64,000 bases of DNA from UBA7672 sp963738625. GTDB lineage: Bacteria > Pseudomonadota > Alphaproteobacteria > Caulobacterales > Hyphomonadaceae. Positions 18,414-28,711 of the stretch are shown in pieces. Under the pieces are notes generated by a model that searched no databases, was not told the origin of the DNA, and was given only the letters and a program-made list of their open reading frames with translations. The number at the start of each line of letters is the position of its first letter. Position 1 is the first letter of the stretch. The stretch is taken from the NCBI GenBank assembly GCA_963738625.1, contig CAVTXH010000003.1, forward strand, positions 992,001 to 1,056,000, read 5' to 3'. A program made the position numbers and the translations under genes.

Positions 18414-19463
18414 TTACGTTAGAAGGTCACGCACCGCCTCAACACATTTCTCTGCGGCGCGCCCTTCGCCATAGTCGGCGATGTCGTGACGTGGCGACAC
18501 CCAGTCCGGCGAGGTCCACAGCCGATTCCAGCCGGCTTCAATCGTTTCAACCCACTCAGTTTCGCTGCGCAGCGTGATACAGGGCTTGCGATGAAAGTAT
18601 GCCTCCTTTTGCAGCCCGCCGGAGTCGGTCAGAACCAGCGAGCAGGCGCCAAGCAACGCGTGCATGTCGAGATATCCAACCGGTGCAATCTGGCGGACTC
18701 CTTCGAGGGCGCCCCCCCTGGCCTTCAAGGCTTTGCGTGTGCGCGGGTGCACCGGAAAAATCACGGTGCGCTTTCGGGCCTCTGCTTCAAGATATGCAAG
18801 CGCCCGCTCCAGCGCGGAAGCGTCGTCGATCGTTTCAGCGCGATGAAGCGTGCAGAGAGCAAAAGGCTTCCCGATTATGCCAAGATCCTTGAGCACGGTG
18901 GATTTGCGGGCGGCCATATTCGCGGCTTGGAGCGTAATGTCGTACATAACGTCGCCGACTTCGCGTACGCCCCGAGTTATGCCTTCGCGCTTCAGATTCT
19001 CGACAGCTACGCGGGTCGGGCAAAGCAACAGTGTAGACAGATGGTCGGAAAGGACGCGATTGACCTCTTCCGGCATGCGGCGATTGAACGATCTCAACCC
19101 TGCCTCGATGTGGATGATCGGAATGTTCAGCTTCGCTGCGGCCAACGCCCCGGCGAGCGTGGAGTTTGTATCGCCATAGATCAGAACGGAATCCGCGCAC
19201 TCCTCCTGCATGACGCGCTCGAGAGCAATCAGCATACGGCCCGTCATGTCGCCATGTCCGCCGCCGGATATCTTTAGATTGCGCGCGGGCGGCGCAATCG
19301 CTAGCTCTTGGAAGAACACCTCCGACATGTCGTCATCAGTGTGCTGACCCGTGTGGACGAGCATTTCGTCCATACCGTCAGTCACGGCGAACACTCGGCT
19401 CAACGCCGCTGCCTTGATGAATTGTGGCCGCGCGCCGACAATGGTCAGGATACGTTTCTTCAT
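18414..19463 (-). CDS. UDP-GlcNAc 2-epimerase family, WbpI-type
   Basis: A 349-residue non-hydrolysing UDP-sugar 2-epimerase with GARPQFIKAAALSR at the N-terminus, YGDTNSTLAGALAA, HIEAGLRSFNRRMPEEVNR and TDSGGLQKEAYF. GARPQFIK rather than the WecB-type GTRPEAIK points to the WbpI/WlbD subgroup, which turns UDP-GlcNAc(3NAc)A into UDP-ManNAc(3NAc)A. The other steps of that pathway are encoded elsewhere in the window. It stands alone on the minus strand, convergent with asnB copy 2 and divergent from the epimerase at 19780. Confidence 0.87.
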   Translation of the reverse strand: MKKRILTIVGARPQFIKAAALSRVFAVTDGMDEMLVHTGQHTDDDMSEVFFQELAIAPPARNLKISGGGHGDMTGRMLIALERVMQEECADSVLIYGDTNSTLAGALAAAKLNIPIIHIEAGLRSFNRRMPEEVNRVLSDHLSTLLLCPTRVAVENLKREGITRGVREVGDVMYDITLQAANMAARKSTVLKDLGIIGKPFALCTLHRAETIDDASALERALAYLEAEARKRTVIFPVHPRTRKALKARGGALEGVRQIAPVGYLDMHALLGACSLVLTDSGGLQKEAYFHRKPCITLRSETEWVETIEAGWNRLWTSPDWVSPRHDIADYGEGRAAEKCVEAVRDLLT

Positions 19464-19779
19464 GTCGCGATACTCAGGTCCTGACGCCAGCCCCTAGGCG
19501 TTCGAGCGGCCGCAGGCAAGGGAGCGCGGTCGATCGGCCGATCGCTTCAATACGCCCCCTCGAGACTGCCAATGTGATTGGGAACCCGCCCAGCAAGGCA
19601 AGCCATGCGGCTTGCCAGAAGCCGCTGTTTTCTGTGGCCGGTGCAACCCTCAACTGCATGACACGCCTGCAAGTTGCGGCATTTTCCCTTGGCGCACGTA
19701 ACAATTGAGTCTAGCAGGATTAGAGTTTAAGAGACCGGCTCGGGGACCGGGCCGTCACAAAAAGTAAGGGTGCGTGCGA
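19464..19779. other. Divergent intergenic region
   Basis: A 316-base gap between the wbpI-type gene (minus) and the epimerase (plus). It should hold both promoters, but I see no convincing -35/-10 pair or operator. A 76-residue minus-strand frame here has one hydrophobic stretch and no recognisable motif; I do not call it a gene. Confidence 0.4.
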
Positions 19780-20776
19780 ATGGATATTCGGGGGAAAAAG
19801 TTCGTCGTCATCGGAGGGGCGGGACTGATCGGTTCCCATACCGTCGACCTCCTGACGCAACAGGATGTCGGCGAAGTCCTGATCTATGACAACTTCGTGC
19901 GCGGGACACACGACAACCTCGCCGCCGCGCTGCGCGACCCACGTGTCAAGATCTATGACGTGGGCGGAGACATCCAGCAGACCGATATTCTGAATTCTGC
20001 GCTAAAAGGCGCCGACGGCGTCTTCCATTTCGCGGCGCTCTGGCTGCTCCAGTGCCACGACTTTCCGCGCTCAGCCTTCGATGTGAACATTCGCGGCACG
20101 TTCAACGTTCTGGAAGCCTGCGTCGCGCAAGACGTGAAGCGCTTAGTCTACTCGTCCTCCGCCTCGGTCTATGGCGATGCTGTCGAAGAGCCGATGACGG
20201 AAGACCATCCCTTCAACAACAAGAACTTCTACGGCGCGACCAAGATCGCGGGCGAGGCGATGGCGCGCGCCTACCACTTCCGCTACGGCCTCAACGTCGT
20301 CGGCCTGCGCTACATGAACGTCTACGGTCCGCGTCAGGATTACCGCGGGGCCTACATCGCCGTTATCATGAAGATGCTGGATGCCATCGACCGCGGCGAA
20401 GGTCCGACGATCCTGGGCGATGGTTCGGAGGCGTTCGACTTCGTAGCGGTGCAGGATTGCGGCCTCGCCAATCTCTGCGCGATGAAGTCGGATGTCGTCG
20501 ACCGCTTCTACAATGTCGGCACGGGCAAGCGCACCTCGCTCAAGGAGTTGGCCGAAATGGTTGTCCGGCTCACCGGCTCCAACAAGGCGATTCAGTATGC
20601 GCCGCGCAGCGCGGCGACATTGGTGCGCAACCGTATCGGCTCGCCGGTGCGCGCCAAGCAGGAGATCGGCTTCGAAGCGAAGATTCCGCTGGAAGAAGGT
20701 CTGCGTAGCCTGATCGAATGGCGTCGCAGTCACATCGAGCAGGTGGACGTCAGGCGGCGCAAAGCCGCCGAGCTAA
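19780..20776 (+). CDS. NAD-dependent nucleotide-sugar epimerase/dehydratase
   Basis: An extended short-chain dehydrogenase: GGAGLIGSH at residues 12-20 binds NAD, YSSSASVYGDA carries the catalytic Ser region, and YGATK at residue 151 is the YxxxK pair; GLRYMNVYGPRQDYRGAYI follows. These features fit UDP-hexose 4-epimerases or UDP-glucuronate-type enzymes; the substrate cannot be fixed. The frame as read continues to 21105 inside asnB copy 3, which is unlikely; a one-base shift just before 20760 gives a TAA at 20774-20776 and about 331 residues. It is first in the long plus-strand run. Confidence 0.8.
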
Positions 20777-20800
20777 CGCGCCGGGAGCGCGGGTTCGGCC

Positions 20801-22683
20801 ATGTGTGGGATTGCAGGCATTCTTCACCGAGACGGCGCGCCGGCGTCGGTAACCGCATTGCGAGCGATGACGGATCTCATCGCCCATCGCGGCCCCGATG
20901 GCGAAGGCCACGTGGTGAGCGGCCCGATCGGATTGGGCCATCGTCGCCTCGCCATCATCGACCTTTCCCCCGCCGGCGCCCAGCCGATGACGACCCGCGA
21001 TGGCCGTTACGTGTTGACCTACAATGGCGAGATCTACAACTTCAACGAAATCCGCGTCGACCTCCAGGCGCGCGGATTTCGCTTCAACTCGCGTTCGGAT
21101 ACTGAAGTCCTGCTCTACGCGTTCGCGCACTGGGGCATGGCGGCGCTGACACGTTTCAACGGCATGTTCGCGTTCGCGATCTGGGACAACGAGCTGAACG
21201 AAGCTGATCGCTTGCGCGCGACCGGTTCGGCGTGAAGCCGCTCTACTACACGCAGGTGGGCGAGACGCTTCCTGTTCGCATCCGAGGTCAAGGCCTTTCG
21301 CGGCCATTCCGCGCTATTCGACCCGCCTGGATGTCGAAGGGTTGCAGGAGTATCTGACGTTCCAGAACTTCTTCACCGACCGAACGCTGTTCCAGAACGT
21401 TCGGCTACTGCCGCAGGGTTGCACGCTGGTAGATTCCGCTGGAGCCCGGGCGGACGCCCGCGCCGGTCGAGCTACTGGGACTATCGATTTCCAGGAGCCC
21501 GAAGGCAAGTTCAACGAGGCGGAAGCGCTTGACGAACTGGACAGGCTTTTTCGCCAGGCCGTGCAACGCCAGCTGATCAGCGATGTCGATGTCGGATCCT
21601 ATCTTTCGGGCGGCATGGATTCGGGCTCGATCACCGCGCTCGCCGCCCGCGAACTCCCCTTCATGCGCACGTTCACGGTAGGCTTCGATCTGAGTTCCGC
21701 GTCCGGCGTTGAACTCGGTTACGACGAGCGCACACGGCCGAGGCATGTCTTACCAGTTCAAGACCGAACACTATGAGATGGTACTCAAGGCCGGCGACAT
21801 GGAACGTGCCATGCCGAAGCTCGCCTGGCACCTCGACGAGCCGCGCGTCGGACAGAGCTATCCCAACTACTACGCCGCCAAGCTATCGAGCCAAGTTCGT
21901 GAAGGTCGTGCCTGTCGGGCGCCGGCGGCGACGAACTCTTCGGCGGCTATCCGTGGCGGTACTACCGCGCTGTCGTGAACAACGATTTCGATGACTACAT
22001 CGAGCAAGTATTTCGGGTTCTGGCAGCGGATGTTGCCGACTGAGTCGCTGCCAAAAGTGATGGCGCCGGTGTGGAAGCAGGTGGACCACATCAATCCAGT
22101 CGAGATTTTCCGGAGTGTTTTCAAGGCACATGCCGACAAGCTGCGCCGGCCCGAGGATTACATCAATCACTCCCTCTATTTCGAGGCGAAGACCTTCCTC
22201 AACGGCCTGCTGGTCGTCGAGGACAAGCTGTCGATGGCCCATAGCCTCGAGACACGGGTTCCGTTCCTCGACAACGACCTCGTCGACTTCGCCATGCGGC
22301 TGCCGGCGAAAGCTAAGCTCGGCAATCTCACCGAGGTCGTCCGCATCAACGAGAACGAGCCGGGCGGCAAAGCCAACCGCTATTACGAGAAGACCAAGGA
22401 CGGCAAGCTGCTCTTGCGCAAGATGATGGAACGCTACATCCCGCAACAGGTCGCCATGCGGGAGAAACAGGGCTTCTCCGCGCCCGACGCCAGCTGGTTC
22501 AAGGGTGAGAGCATCGACTACGTTCGCCGACGCCTCTACAATCCCAAGGCCCGCATCTATGACGTGCTCGACCGCAAGGCCGTGCACGCCCTGATCGATG
22601 ACCATCTTGAAGGCCGCGAAAATCGCCGCCTGCTGATCTGGTCTTTGCTCAGCCTCGAACAGTGGTGCGAGGAGTTTCTATAG
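20801..22683 (+). pseudogene. Asparagine synthetase-like amidotransferase, copy 3, many frameshifts as read
   Basis: Starts MCGIAGILHRDGAP with Cys2. The glutaminase domain (HRGPDGEGHV, YNGEIYNFNEIRVDL) is intact to about 21205. Then RDRFGVKPLYY, FASEVK, LQEYLTFQNFFTDRTLFQNV, SYWDYRF, LSGGMDSGSITAL, WHLDEPRVGQSYPNYYAAKL and HSLETRVPFLDNDLVDFAM appear in order but in changing frames, with at least five indels between about 21205 and 21985. From 21991 the frame is clean to the stop at 22681-22683. Total length is normal (about 627 codons) and every motif survives, so consensus errors are likelier than old decay. Its stop overlaps the wzm start. Confidence 0.8.
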
Positions 22684-23546
22684 TGAATTTCCTAGCACCG
22701 GCGCGGGCGCTGTGGCGTGTCGCCAACCCCATTGCAAACATTGCGGCCCTGTTCGACAGCGTTGGGGTCGTCGCACGCAATTTTCGACTCGCCGGCCAAT
22801 TGGCGACGCGTGATCTTGCGACGCGCTACAAGGGGCAATTCGTCGGCGCGATCTGGATCGTCGCTCATCCCCTTCTACTGATGCTGGTGTATCTTTTTAT
22901 CTTCGGCGTGGTGTTCAACCAGCGCATCGGCGGCACATTCGAAATGCCGCGCGACTACACGACGTACCTGTTGTCGGGTCTCGTCCCGTGGCTTGCCTGC
23001 GTCCCTGCATTCACTGGCACATGCTCGTCGATCATCGGCGCTTCCGGTCTGGTTAAGCAGTTTCACTTTGATACATCCGCTCTGCCACTACGGGATGTTG
23101 TCTCCACCTTCTATTTCTGGGGCGTTGGTCTCGCATTCCTGACTGTCTATACGATCGTCGTGGAAGGCGGCATTCCATGGACCTATTCACTCCTGCCGGC
23201 GCTGCTCCTGCTTACCTTCCTGATGATGTGTGGACTTGGCTGGCTGTTCGCCGCTGTCACGGTTTTTTTCCGTGACCTGAAGGACATCATGATCGTGGTG
23301 GTGACCGTGCTGGTTTACATCCTGCCGATCGTCTACCTCCCGCAGTGGACGCCTGAAATTTTTCAGCGGGCCATCAAGTTCAATCCACTGAGCCACATGA
23401 TCTGGGTGTTCCAGGACGTCCTGTATTTTGGGCGCTTAGAGCACCCCACGTCGTGGATCATATTCCCGGCGTTCTCGATCATGTCCCTGGTGTTCGGACA
23501 CCGGTTCTTTCAGCGATGCCGGCCCTATTTCGGAAACGCAATATGA
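22683..23546 (+). CDS. wzm: ABC-2 type polysaccharide exporter, membrane subunit
   Basis: A 287-residue permease with six membrane segments. TRDLATRYKGQFVGAIWIVAHP is the typical beginning of the Wzm/KpsM-type ABC-2 family, and LPIVYLPQWTPEIFQRAIKF with NPLSHM is the usual late segment. It pairs with the ATPase that follows to move lipid-linked glycan across the inner membrane. Start GTG at 22683 overlaps the previous stop (TAGTG); its stop overlaps the wzt start (ATGA), so all three genes are likely coupled. Confidence 0.92.
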   Translation: MNFLAPARALWRVANPIANIAALFDSVGVVARNFRLAGQLATRDLATRYKGQFVGAIWIVAHPLLLMLVYLFIFGVVFNQRIGGTFEMPRDYTTYLLSGLVPWLACVPAFTGTCSSIIGASGLVKQFHFDTSALPLRDVVSTFYFWGVGLAFLTVYTIVVEGGIPWTYSLLPALLLLTFLMMCGLGWLFAAVTVFFRDLKDIMIVVVTVLVYILPIVYLPQWTPEIFQRAIKFNPLSHMIWVFQDVLYFGRLEHPTSWIIFPAFSIMSLVFGHRFFQRCRPYFGNAI

Positions 23547-25324
23547 GCCGGCCAGTCGTCATAGATGTCGCTGACGTGTCACTCGCTTACAAGCTTTACA
23601 AGAAGCCCTCCGACCTGCTTGTCGAAAGCCTGTTCGGCAGCGTGCGCCACGACACGTTCTGGGCGCTGAGGAACATCAATCTTCAGGTGTTCGAAGGCCA
23701 GCGGCTGGGCCTAGTCGGCCCCAATGGCGCCGGGAAGAGCACACTGCTTCAGATCATCGCCGGCAACATCGCGCCGATCTCTGGCAAAGCAACGGTGCGA
23801 GGCAAGATTTCCTCCCTGCTTTCATTGTCGCCAGTCTGGAATGGCGAAGACAATGGCATCGAGAACGTCAAGTTCAACCTCATGGTCCAAGGCGTCAAAT
23901 CGAAGGACATTCCACGGTTGACGGAAGAGATCATCGAATTCACCGATCTCGGCGCCTTCATGTATCAGCCGGTGAAGACCTACAGCTCCGGCATGAGCGC
24001 GCGCCTTGCGTTTGCGATCGCAACTGCGATCGAGCCGGAGATTCTCATTATCGATGAGGTGCTCGGCGCAGGTGACGGCTATTTTGCAGCAAAGGCAGCG
24101 CGGCGCATGAAGGAGATGTGCGAGCGCGGCAAGGCGCTCGTCTTTGTCAGCCATTCGACCGCCGCGGTTCGGCAGCTGTGCAACACCTGCATATGGCTCG
24201 AGAACGGCATGATCCAGGACCAGGGCCCGGCCGAAATTGTGCTCAGGCGCTACGAAGAGGACATGCTTCGCCAGGACGAAGAGACGCTCCGAGAGGGCAA
24301 TCGAGCGCGTATCAACGCGCTCAAGGCATACGCCGCTCCAGAGGAATTCGCGGAGGAAGACCTTGTGCGTCTGCGCATACGCGCGGCGGCGACGACGTCT
24401 GTTCTCGACACACACTACGTCAGATCATTGTCTGTTGTGGTCGGCGACGCACTTCCAGCCGATATCCCGCTCGAGCTTGCTGACATCAACAATCGAGACG
24501 CGGCACTGGAACTTTTTTCGTGTCAATGGGGCCGGATCTTTAACAAAGGCGCCGATCTGTGCCGCCTACTGCAACCTCGCAGCGGAACTCGCAAGGGAGG
24601 CCATATTCTCTTGCGAGTGCCAGCCGGCGAAAAACCCGTCCCCGTCACACTGACGTTCGAAGCCGCCAGCCTTTCGAACAATGAGTTGCTGGCCGTCGAT
24701 GTTCTCGACGTGACCACCGGCTCGTGGCGAGAACTCCCAGTAAAGCGAATAAGACTGGCGGGGAAATGGACGAAGCTGGTCGCACAGGGCGCGGTAATCC
24801 CACCCGACAAGAAATCCGCTTCGCGCGCCAAGGTGGCTGCCGAATTGACGTTTCAGAAACCGGTGGAAATTGAGAGCGTCGAGGTTCGCTCGTTCGGCCA
24901 CCAGGTGGCCAGTGTCGACGAGTTCCAGCCTTTTTCGATCCGCGTGACTACGAAGCACAATGAGCGCGTGCCGCTTACCAGCGTAAATCTGAACGTGATC
25001 CGCAGCGACGGAACCTATGCTTTCTACCAACCGAGCGGCATCGACGACAACAACATCGAAAACCATCGCGGCCGCTCCGTTGTCGAGTTCCATTTCGACC
25101 CGAACCCATTCGGCGCCGGCGATTACGAGTTGAACGTTTTTGCAGTTAATGGGTTCGACTGGAACAACATTCCGCCGAGCGAAATTTTCGACAAGTCGGT
25201 CGGCGCTTCCAAATTCCGGGTTAACATGAAACGGGCGATCGAATTTGGACTGATCAACGTCGCGGCCCGCGTGGAAACGCACCTCGAGGCAGTTGAAGAC
25301 GACGTTTCCGAGACCGCGACGTGA
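23543..25324 (+). CDS. wzt: ABC-2 type polysaccharide exporter, ATP-binding subunit with long C-terminal domain
   Basis: A 593-residue protein. The ATPase occupies residues 1-240: Walker A GPNGAGKST at 59-67, signature SSGMSARLAF at 148-157, Walker B ILIIDEVLGAGD at 167-178. The remaining 350 residues are two beta-rich parts: about 300-425 (LELFSCQWGRIF, VTLTFEAASLSNNELLAVDV) and about 440-580 (IESVEVRSFG, ending GDYELNVFAVNG), the latter resembling the Wzt glycan-binding domain. Typical Wzt proteins have about 400-470 residues, so an extra module seems present. Such domains recognise modified chain ends before export. The start overlaps wzm. Confidence 0.9.
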   Translation: MSRPVVIDVADVSLAYKLYKKPSDLLVESLFGSVRHDTFWALRNINLQVFEGQRLGLVGPNGAGKSTLLQIIAGNIAPISGKATVRGKISSLLSLSPVWNGEDNGIENVKFNLMVQGVKSKDIPRLTEEIIEFTDLGAFMYQPVKTYSSGMSARLAFAIATAIEPEILIIDEVLGAGDGYFAAKAARRMKEMCERGKALVFVSHSTAAVRQLCNTCIWLENGMIQDQGPAEIVLRRYEEDMLRQDEETLREGNRARINALKAYAAPEEFAEEDLVRLRIRAAATTSVLDTHYVRSLSVVVGDALPADIPLELADINNRDAALELFSCQWGRIFNKGADLCRLLQPRSGTRKGGHILLRVPAGEKPVPVTLTFEAASLSNNELLAVDVLDVTTGSWRELPVKRIRLAGKWTKLVAQGAVIPPDKKSASRAKVAAELTFQKPVEIESVEVRSFGHQVASVDEFQPFSIRVTTKHNERVPLTSVNLNVIRSDGTYAFYQPSGIDDNNIENHRGRSVVEFHFDPNPFGAGDYELNVFAVNGFDWNNIPPSEIFDKSVGASKFRVNMKRAIEFGLINVAARVETHLEAVEDDVSETAT

Positions 25325-26508
25325 GCGTTGTTGCGTCGTTTCCCCCGCCGTTTCGACGCATGCTGGCGTTCAACAGCGACATAGAGTTCACGACGTGGTC
25401 CGCGCAACTTGACCTGCTGCGCTTGTTCGGCGAACGCGGATTGGAAACTGCGTTTTCCTACTGGCTGTTTTCAGACCCTACCTACACATGGCGGATGCTT
25501 GAGGCTGACGGTAGTTGGTCGAAGGAAGCTCCGGTCGCCCTTCAACTCGCTCGCGATGGCCTTCTTGATACCCTTCATAGTTTCGGCGGCGCGGCTCATA
25601 TCGGCGGCATCTCTTTCGAGCGCGAAGATATCAGGCGCGGATATGCCCGCCTGGCCGAGCGCGGCGTTCAGACGACCATCTATTCGAACCATGGCACCGA
25701 TCGGGACGTTCAGAACATCGGCGGGCCTTGGTCGCCGGCACGAGTGCCGCCGATCGACTTTCGCAACTACTGGGCGGGCGACCTGCAAGACCACCCGGTC
25801 TACCATCTGGACCTGACGCTCCAGTACGGGATCCGGTATTTCTGGCTGGACGTCGATCGAGTTCGAAATCGGGCGTGGTTTTCCGACGGAGCGGATTCAG
25901 CCGACAGCGACCTGTTCACCACTCAGGTTTCACGGGATGCTTCACCTATCCTTCGCTTCAAACGCACTGACTTGAATCAGATTCCCTGGCCCACCACTTT
26001 CGCCGCCCAGCTCGACAGCGTGCTCAGTGATCCCGCCTGTGGCTTTTGCGTCGTGTACAACCACTTCGGCTTCATGCGCTCGGAAGAAGACAAGCCTGTT
26101 CCAAACCCTGCCCCGTATTTCAGTAGCGATGCGTACCTCCAGATCGACCGGTTGGTCGAAGCGCAGCGAAACGGGGACGTACTCGTGACCACGACCGCGC
26201 GCCTTCTGAGTTACGCGCTGTTGCAGACGACGAGACCGTGGACAATCGAAGAGACCGAAAACACGATAGTTGTGCGGTTTGACCGCTCTATCAGGATAGG
26301 CACGGTCTCATTGACTTTGGATTGGCCGGATTTCATGGGTTTCGCAATCGTGCTCGATCGTTCGAAAACCGTTGAGCTTCGGCTTGGAGCCGAAAGACGA
26401 ACCGCCGAGCAGTGGGCGTGCGCCAACCAGACTTTCGCAGGAATTCCTTGGCGTCCGCTACGAATGATGGACCTACTTGATGATGCCCTCAGATCGCGCG
26501 CACCTTGA
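25321..26508 (+). CDS. Uncharacterised protein, possible polysaccharide deacetylase-like fold
   Basis: A 395-residue soluble protein starting at GTG 25321, overlapping the wzt stop (GTGA). I do not recognise it firmly. LAFNSDIEFTTWSAQLDLL, LDTLHSFGGAAH and TTIYSNHG lie in the order and spacing expected of the Asp and His motifs of NodB-like deacetylases, and QYGIRYFWLDVD looks like a later barrel strand. A late beta-rich part (TIEETENTIVVRFD) may be a sugar-binding sandwich. Sitting directly after the exporter it probably edits the glycan. No signal peptide is seen. Confidence 0.6.
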   Translation: MSVVASFPPPFRRMLAFNSDIEFTTWSAQLDLLRLFGERGLETAFSYWLFSDPTYTWRMLEADGSWSKEAPVALQLARDGLLDTLHSFGGAAHIGGISFEREDIRRGYARLAERGVQTTIYSNHGTDRDVQNIGGPWSPARVPPIDFRNYWAGDLQDHPVYHLDLTLQYGIRYFWLDVDRVRNRAWFSDGADSADSDLFTTQVSRDASPILRFKRTDLNQIPWPTTFAAQLDSVLSDPACGFCVVYNHFGFMRSEEDKPVPNPAPYFSSDAYLQIDRLVEAQRNGDVLVTTTARLLSYALLQTTRPWTIEETENTIVVRFDRSIRIGTVSLTLDWPDFMGFAIVLDRSKTVELRLGAERRTAEQWACANQTFAGIPWRPLRMMDLLDDALRSRAP

Positions 26509-27499
26509 GTTCACCGACGCCGATTGGCTGGTGCGTCTTGAGGCTCTGGACATTCCGCATCTCAACGAATGGATGCGCTCTCAGGCAAGGCGCGGGCAAG
26601 ATTACTATCTGCGCCGACTGGACCGCTTGGACCTCTCGGGCGGAACGGTGCTGGATGCAGGTTGTGGGGTCGGAAACTGGGCCATCGCCCTCGCTCGCCG
26701 ATTCCAGCATGTCGAGGCGCTCGACAACGATGCGGAACGGATCGGCGTTCTCGCCGGCATTGCGCCTCATGTCGGAGGCAATCTGTATCCAAAGGTGGGA
26801 TCGGTCACAGAGCTTCCCTATGAGAAGGATACGTTTGACGCTGTGTTCTGCAACGGCGTCGTCTTCCTCACAGACACCGAGGCGGCGCTTTCCGAATTCT
26901 CGCGCGTTCTTCGGCCAGGCGGCACTCTGTATGTCACATATAACGGTCCGGATTGGTGGCGTCACCTGATTCGAGATCGCGCTCCGACCGAGCCGGTGTG
27001 CTATATGTATGGGGCGAACGGATTGGTGACTTGGGCTTTTCGACTCGCTGACGAACTCGATCTGTTCAATGCAGCCACGGACGCTGAAAGGGAATCTGCT
27101 TCGCACGCAATGTCGTCGTTTTCGACGATATCACTCCTTGCAATCGCTCGCGGCATACTTGAGCGCGTTGGCGCGCACGGAGGCTTCGCCCGCCGTTGCA
27201 AGGATCTCGCAGAGTGCATTGGCGACCTTGGATCGCCCGGCATCGATCCCGCCTATCTCGAGCGCGTCGCTGCAGACTTAGGTTCCCACGTCGTCAGCGG
27301 AAAACCCCGCCACGAAATACTCGTGCACACTTATACCCATCGACCAGAGGATATGGTCGAGATGCTGTCGAACCGCGGAATGTTCGACATAATGTCCGCG
27401 CGCGAAGGCTGTCTGTCCTTGAACCCGGTAGCGTTGCCGGTTACTCCGATCTACACGCCAGGCCAAGGCGTGTTCGAAACGATCGCGCGGAAACCGTGA
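26480..27499 (+). CDS. Class I SAM-dependent methyltransferase
   Basis: A 339-residue protein with the SAM-binding motif VLDAGCGVGNWAIALARRF at about residues 57-75, an acidic second strand (VEALDNDAERIG), DAVFCNGVVF and ALSEFSRVLRPGGTLYVTYN, all typical of small-molecule or glycan methyltransferases. The C-terminal 140 residues have no motif I recognise. ATG at 26480 or 26483 is the start, overlapping the previous gene by 28 bases; the stop overlaps the next start (GTGA). Likely methylates a sugar of the exported chain, possibly as a terminal cap. Confidence 0.82.
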   Translation: MMPSDRAHLEFTDADWLVRLEALDIPHLNEWMRSQARRGQDYYLRRLDRLDLSGGTVLDAGCGVGNWAIALARRFQHVEALDNDAERIGVLAGIAPHVGGNLYPKVGSVTELPYEKDTFDAVFCNGVVFLTDTEAALSEFSRVLRPGGTLYVTYNGPDWWRHLIRDRAPTEPVCYMYGANGLVTWAFRLADELDLFNAATDAERESASHAMSSFSTISLLAIARGILERVGAHGGFARRCKDLAECIGDLGSPGIDPAYLERVAADLGSHVVSGKPRHEILVHTYTHRPEDMVEMLSNRGMFDIMSAREGCLSLNPVALPVTPIYTPGQGVFETIARKP

Positions 27500-28572
27500 G
27501 AATCGATACTGTTGTTTTTGCGCAAGTGCGGGATGACCTCCATACTCTGGCTGGCAAGACAAAAGAACTGATCTACGTCCACCCCGCGTTTCTGGATTTT
27601 CTCACGCGTGTTACCGGCGGCGAGCCGCGTGTCACTACAGTCGCGATGAACGGAGAGCTGGTAGGCGCTTTGCCGTTTCTGATACGCGAACATACCGGGG
27701 TAGGCGTTATGATAAACAGCCTCCCCTGGTGGGGCTCGCATGGATCATGTGTACTCGATCGCCAGAGGCCCGATGCTGACGATATCCGCCGGGCGCTTCT
27801 TGTGGGCTACAGAAGCCAGATCGAGAGAGCGGATCTGATATCAGCGACAATGATTCTGTCGCATGAGGAGGAGGCTCGCCGCGCGCTATACGTCGCCGCG
27901 CTCTCGCCGGCCGCGACGGATGCCCGCATCGGCCAGATCACAGAGCTGCCTCATGATCCGGGGGAGGGCGGCAATTCTTTGCTGCACGTGTTCGAGCAGA
28001 AAACCCGCAATCTGGTGCGCAAGTCGCTCAAGCAGGGTTTCGCAGAACATGTCGACGACGATGATCGCGCCTGGAGCTTTCTTCATCGCGTGCACGTCGA
28101 GAACATCTCTGCACTTGGGGGCAAGCCGAAGCCTCTTTCCCATTTCCAGGCGCTGCGCGAGGCGCTTCCGCCGCCGGTGCGCCGGCTGTCGCTCGCGATG
28201 GATGGCGATACGCCAGTAGCCGCGCTTCTTCTTCTCTATGGCGGTCGGACGGTCGAGTACGTGACGCCCGCGATCGAAACAAGCGCACGGTCGCGACAGC
28301 CGCTGTCTTTCCTGATCTGGAATGGAATGCTTGATGCGATAAAACGAGGCTTCACGGCGTGGAACTGGGGCGGAACGTGGGCCGGCCAGTCTTCTCTACA
28401 CCATTTCAAGGCTGGGTTCGGCGCACAAGATCGCCCATATTCCTACCTGATATGCGCGCCGCCCGAGGGGACCGCCAAACTAAGGAAATACCGCAGGGAA
28501 CTCGACACGATGTTTCCCTATTTCTACGCCTACCCCTTCTCGCTCCTCGACGCGCGTGCGGACCCGGCGTGA
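27496..28572 (+). CDS. FemAB/GNAT-fold acyltransferase-like protein
   Basis: A 358-residue protein starting at GTG 27496. LIYVHPAFLDFLTRV and GALPFLIREHTGVGVMIN, then KTRNLVRKSLKQGF, LLLLYGGRTVEYVTPA, and near the end GFTAWNWGGTWAGQSSLHHF with KAGFGAQ, are the pattern of the BioF2/FemAB-like acyltransferase family found in exopolysaccharide loci. These enzymes transfer an amino acid or acyl group; the donor here is unknown. Overlaps its upstream neighbour by 4 bases. Confidence 0.72.
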   Translation: MRIDTVVFAQVRDDLHTLAGKTKELIYVHPAFLDFLTRVTGGEPRVTTVAMNGELVGALPFLIREHTGVGVMINSLPWWGSHGSCVLDRQRPDADDIRRALLVGYRSQIERADLISATMILSHEEEARRALYVAALSPAATDARIGQITELPHDPGEGGNSLLHVFEQKTRNLVRKSLKQGFAEHVDDDDRAWSFLHRVHVENISALGGKPKPLSHFQALREALPPPVRRLSLAMDGDTPVAALLLLYGGRTVEYVTPAIETSARSRQPLSFLIWNGMLDAIKRGFTAWNWGGTWAGQSSLHHFKAGFGAQDRPYSYLICAPPEGTAKLRKYRRELDTMFPYFYAYPFSLLDARADPA

Positions 28573-28711
28573 AGCTGTCGGCTTCGCCTACATCTGCAGC
28601 GAGCAGCCCGACCGATTGCTCAGGCGGACCAGATTGTCTATGGACAGCGAACCCCCGCAACGCTCCCCGGAAACGTACAGCGGGACCATTGTTGGATCTC
28701 GCGAGGCTCGG

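Noticed and set aside
20777..21105. Extension of the epimerase frame into asnB copy 3
   Set aside because: It would overlap 300 bases of a conserved glutaminase domain and gives Arg/Pro-rich nonsense.
20801..22683. Programmed frameshifting in asnB copy 3
   Set aside because: At least five shifts in both directions without a slippery-site and structure pattern; errors or mutation are simpler.
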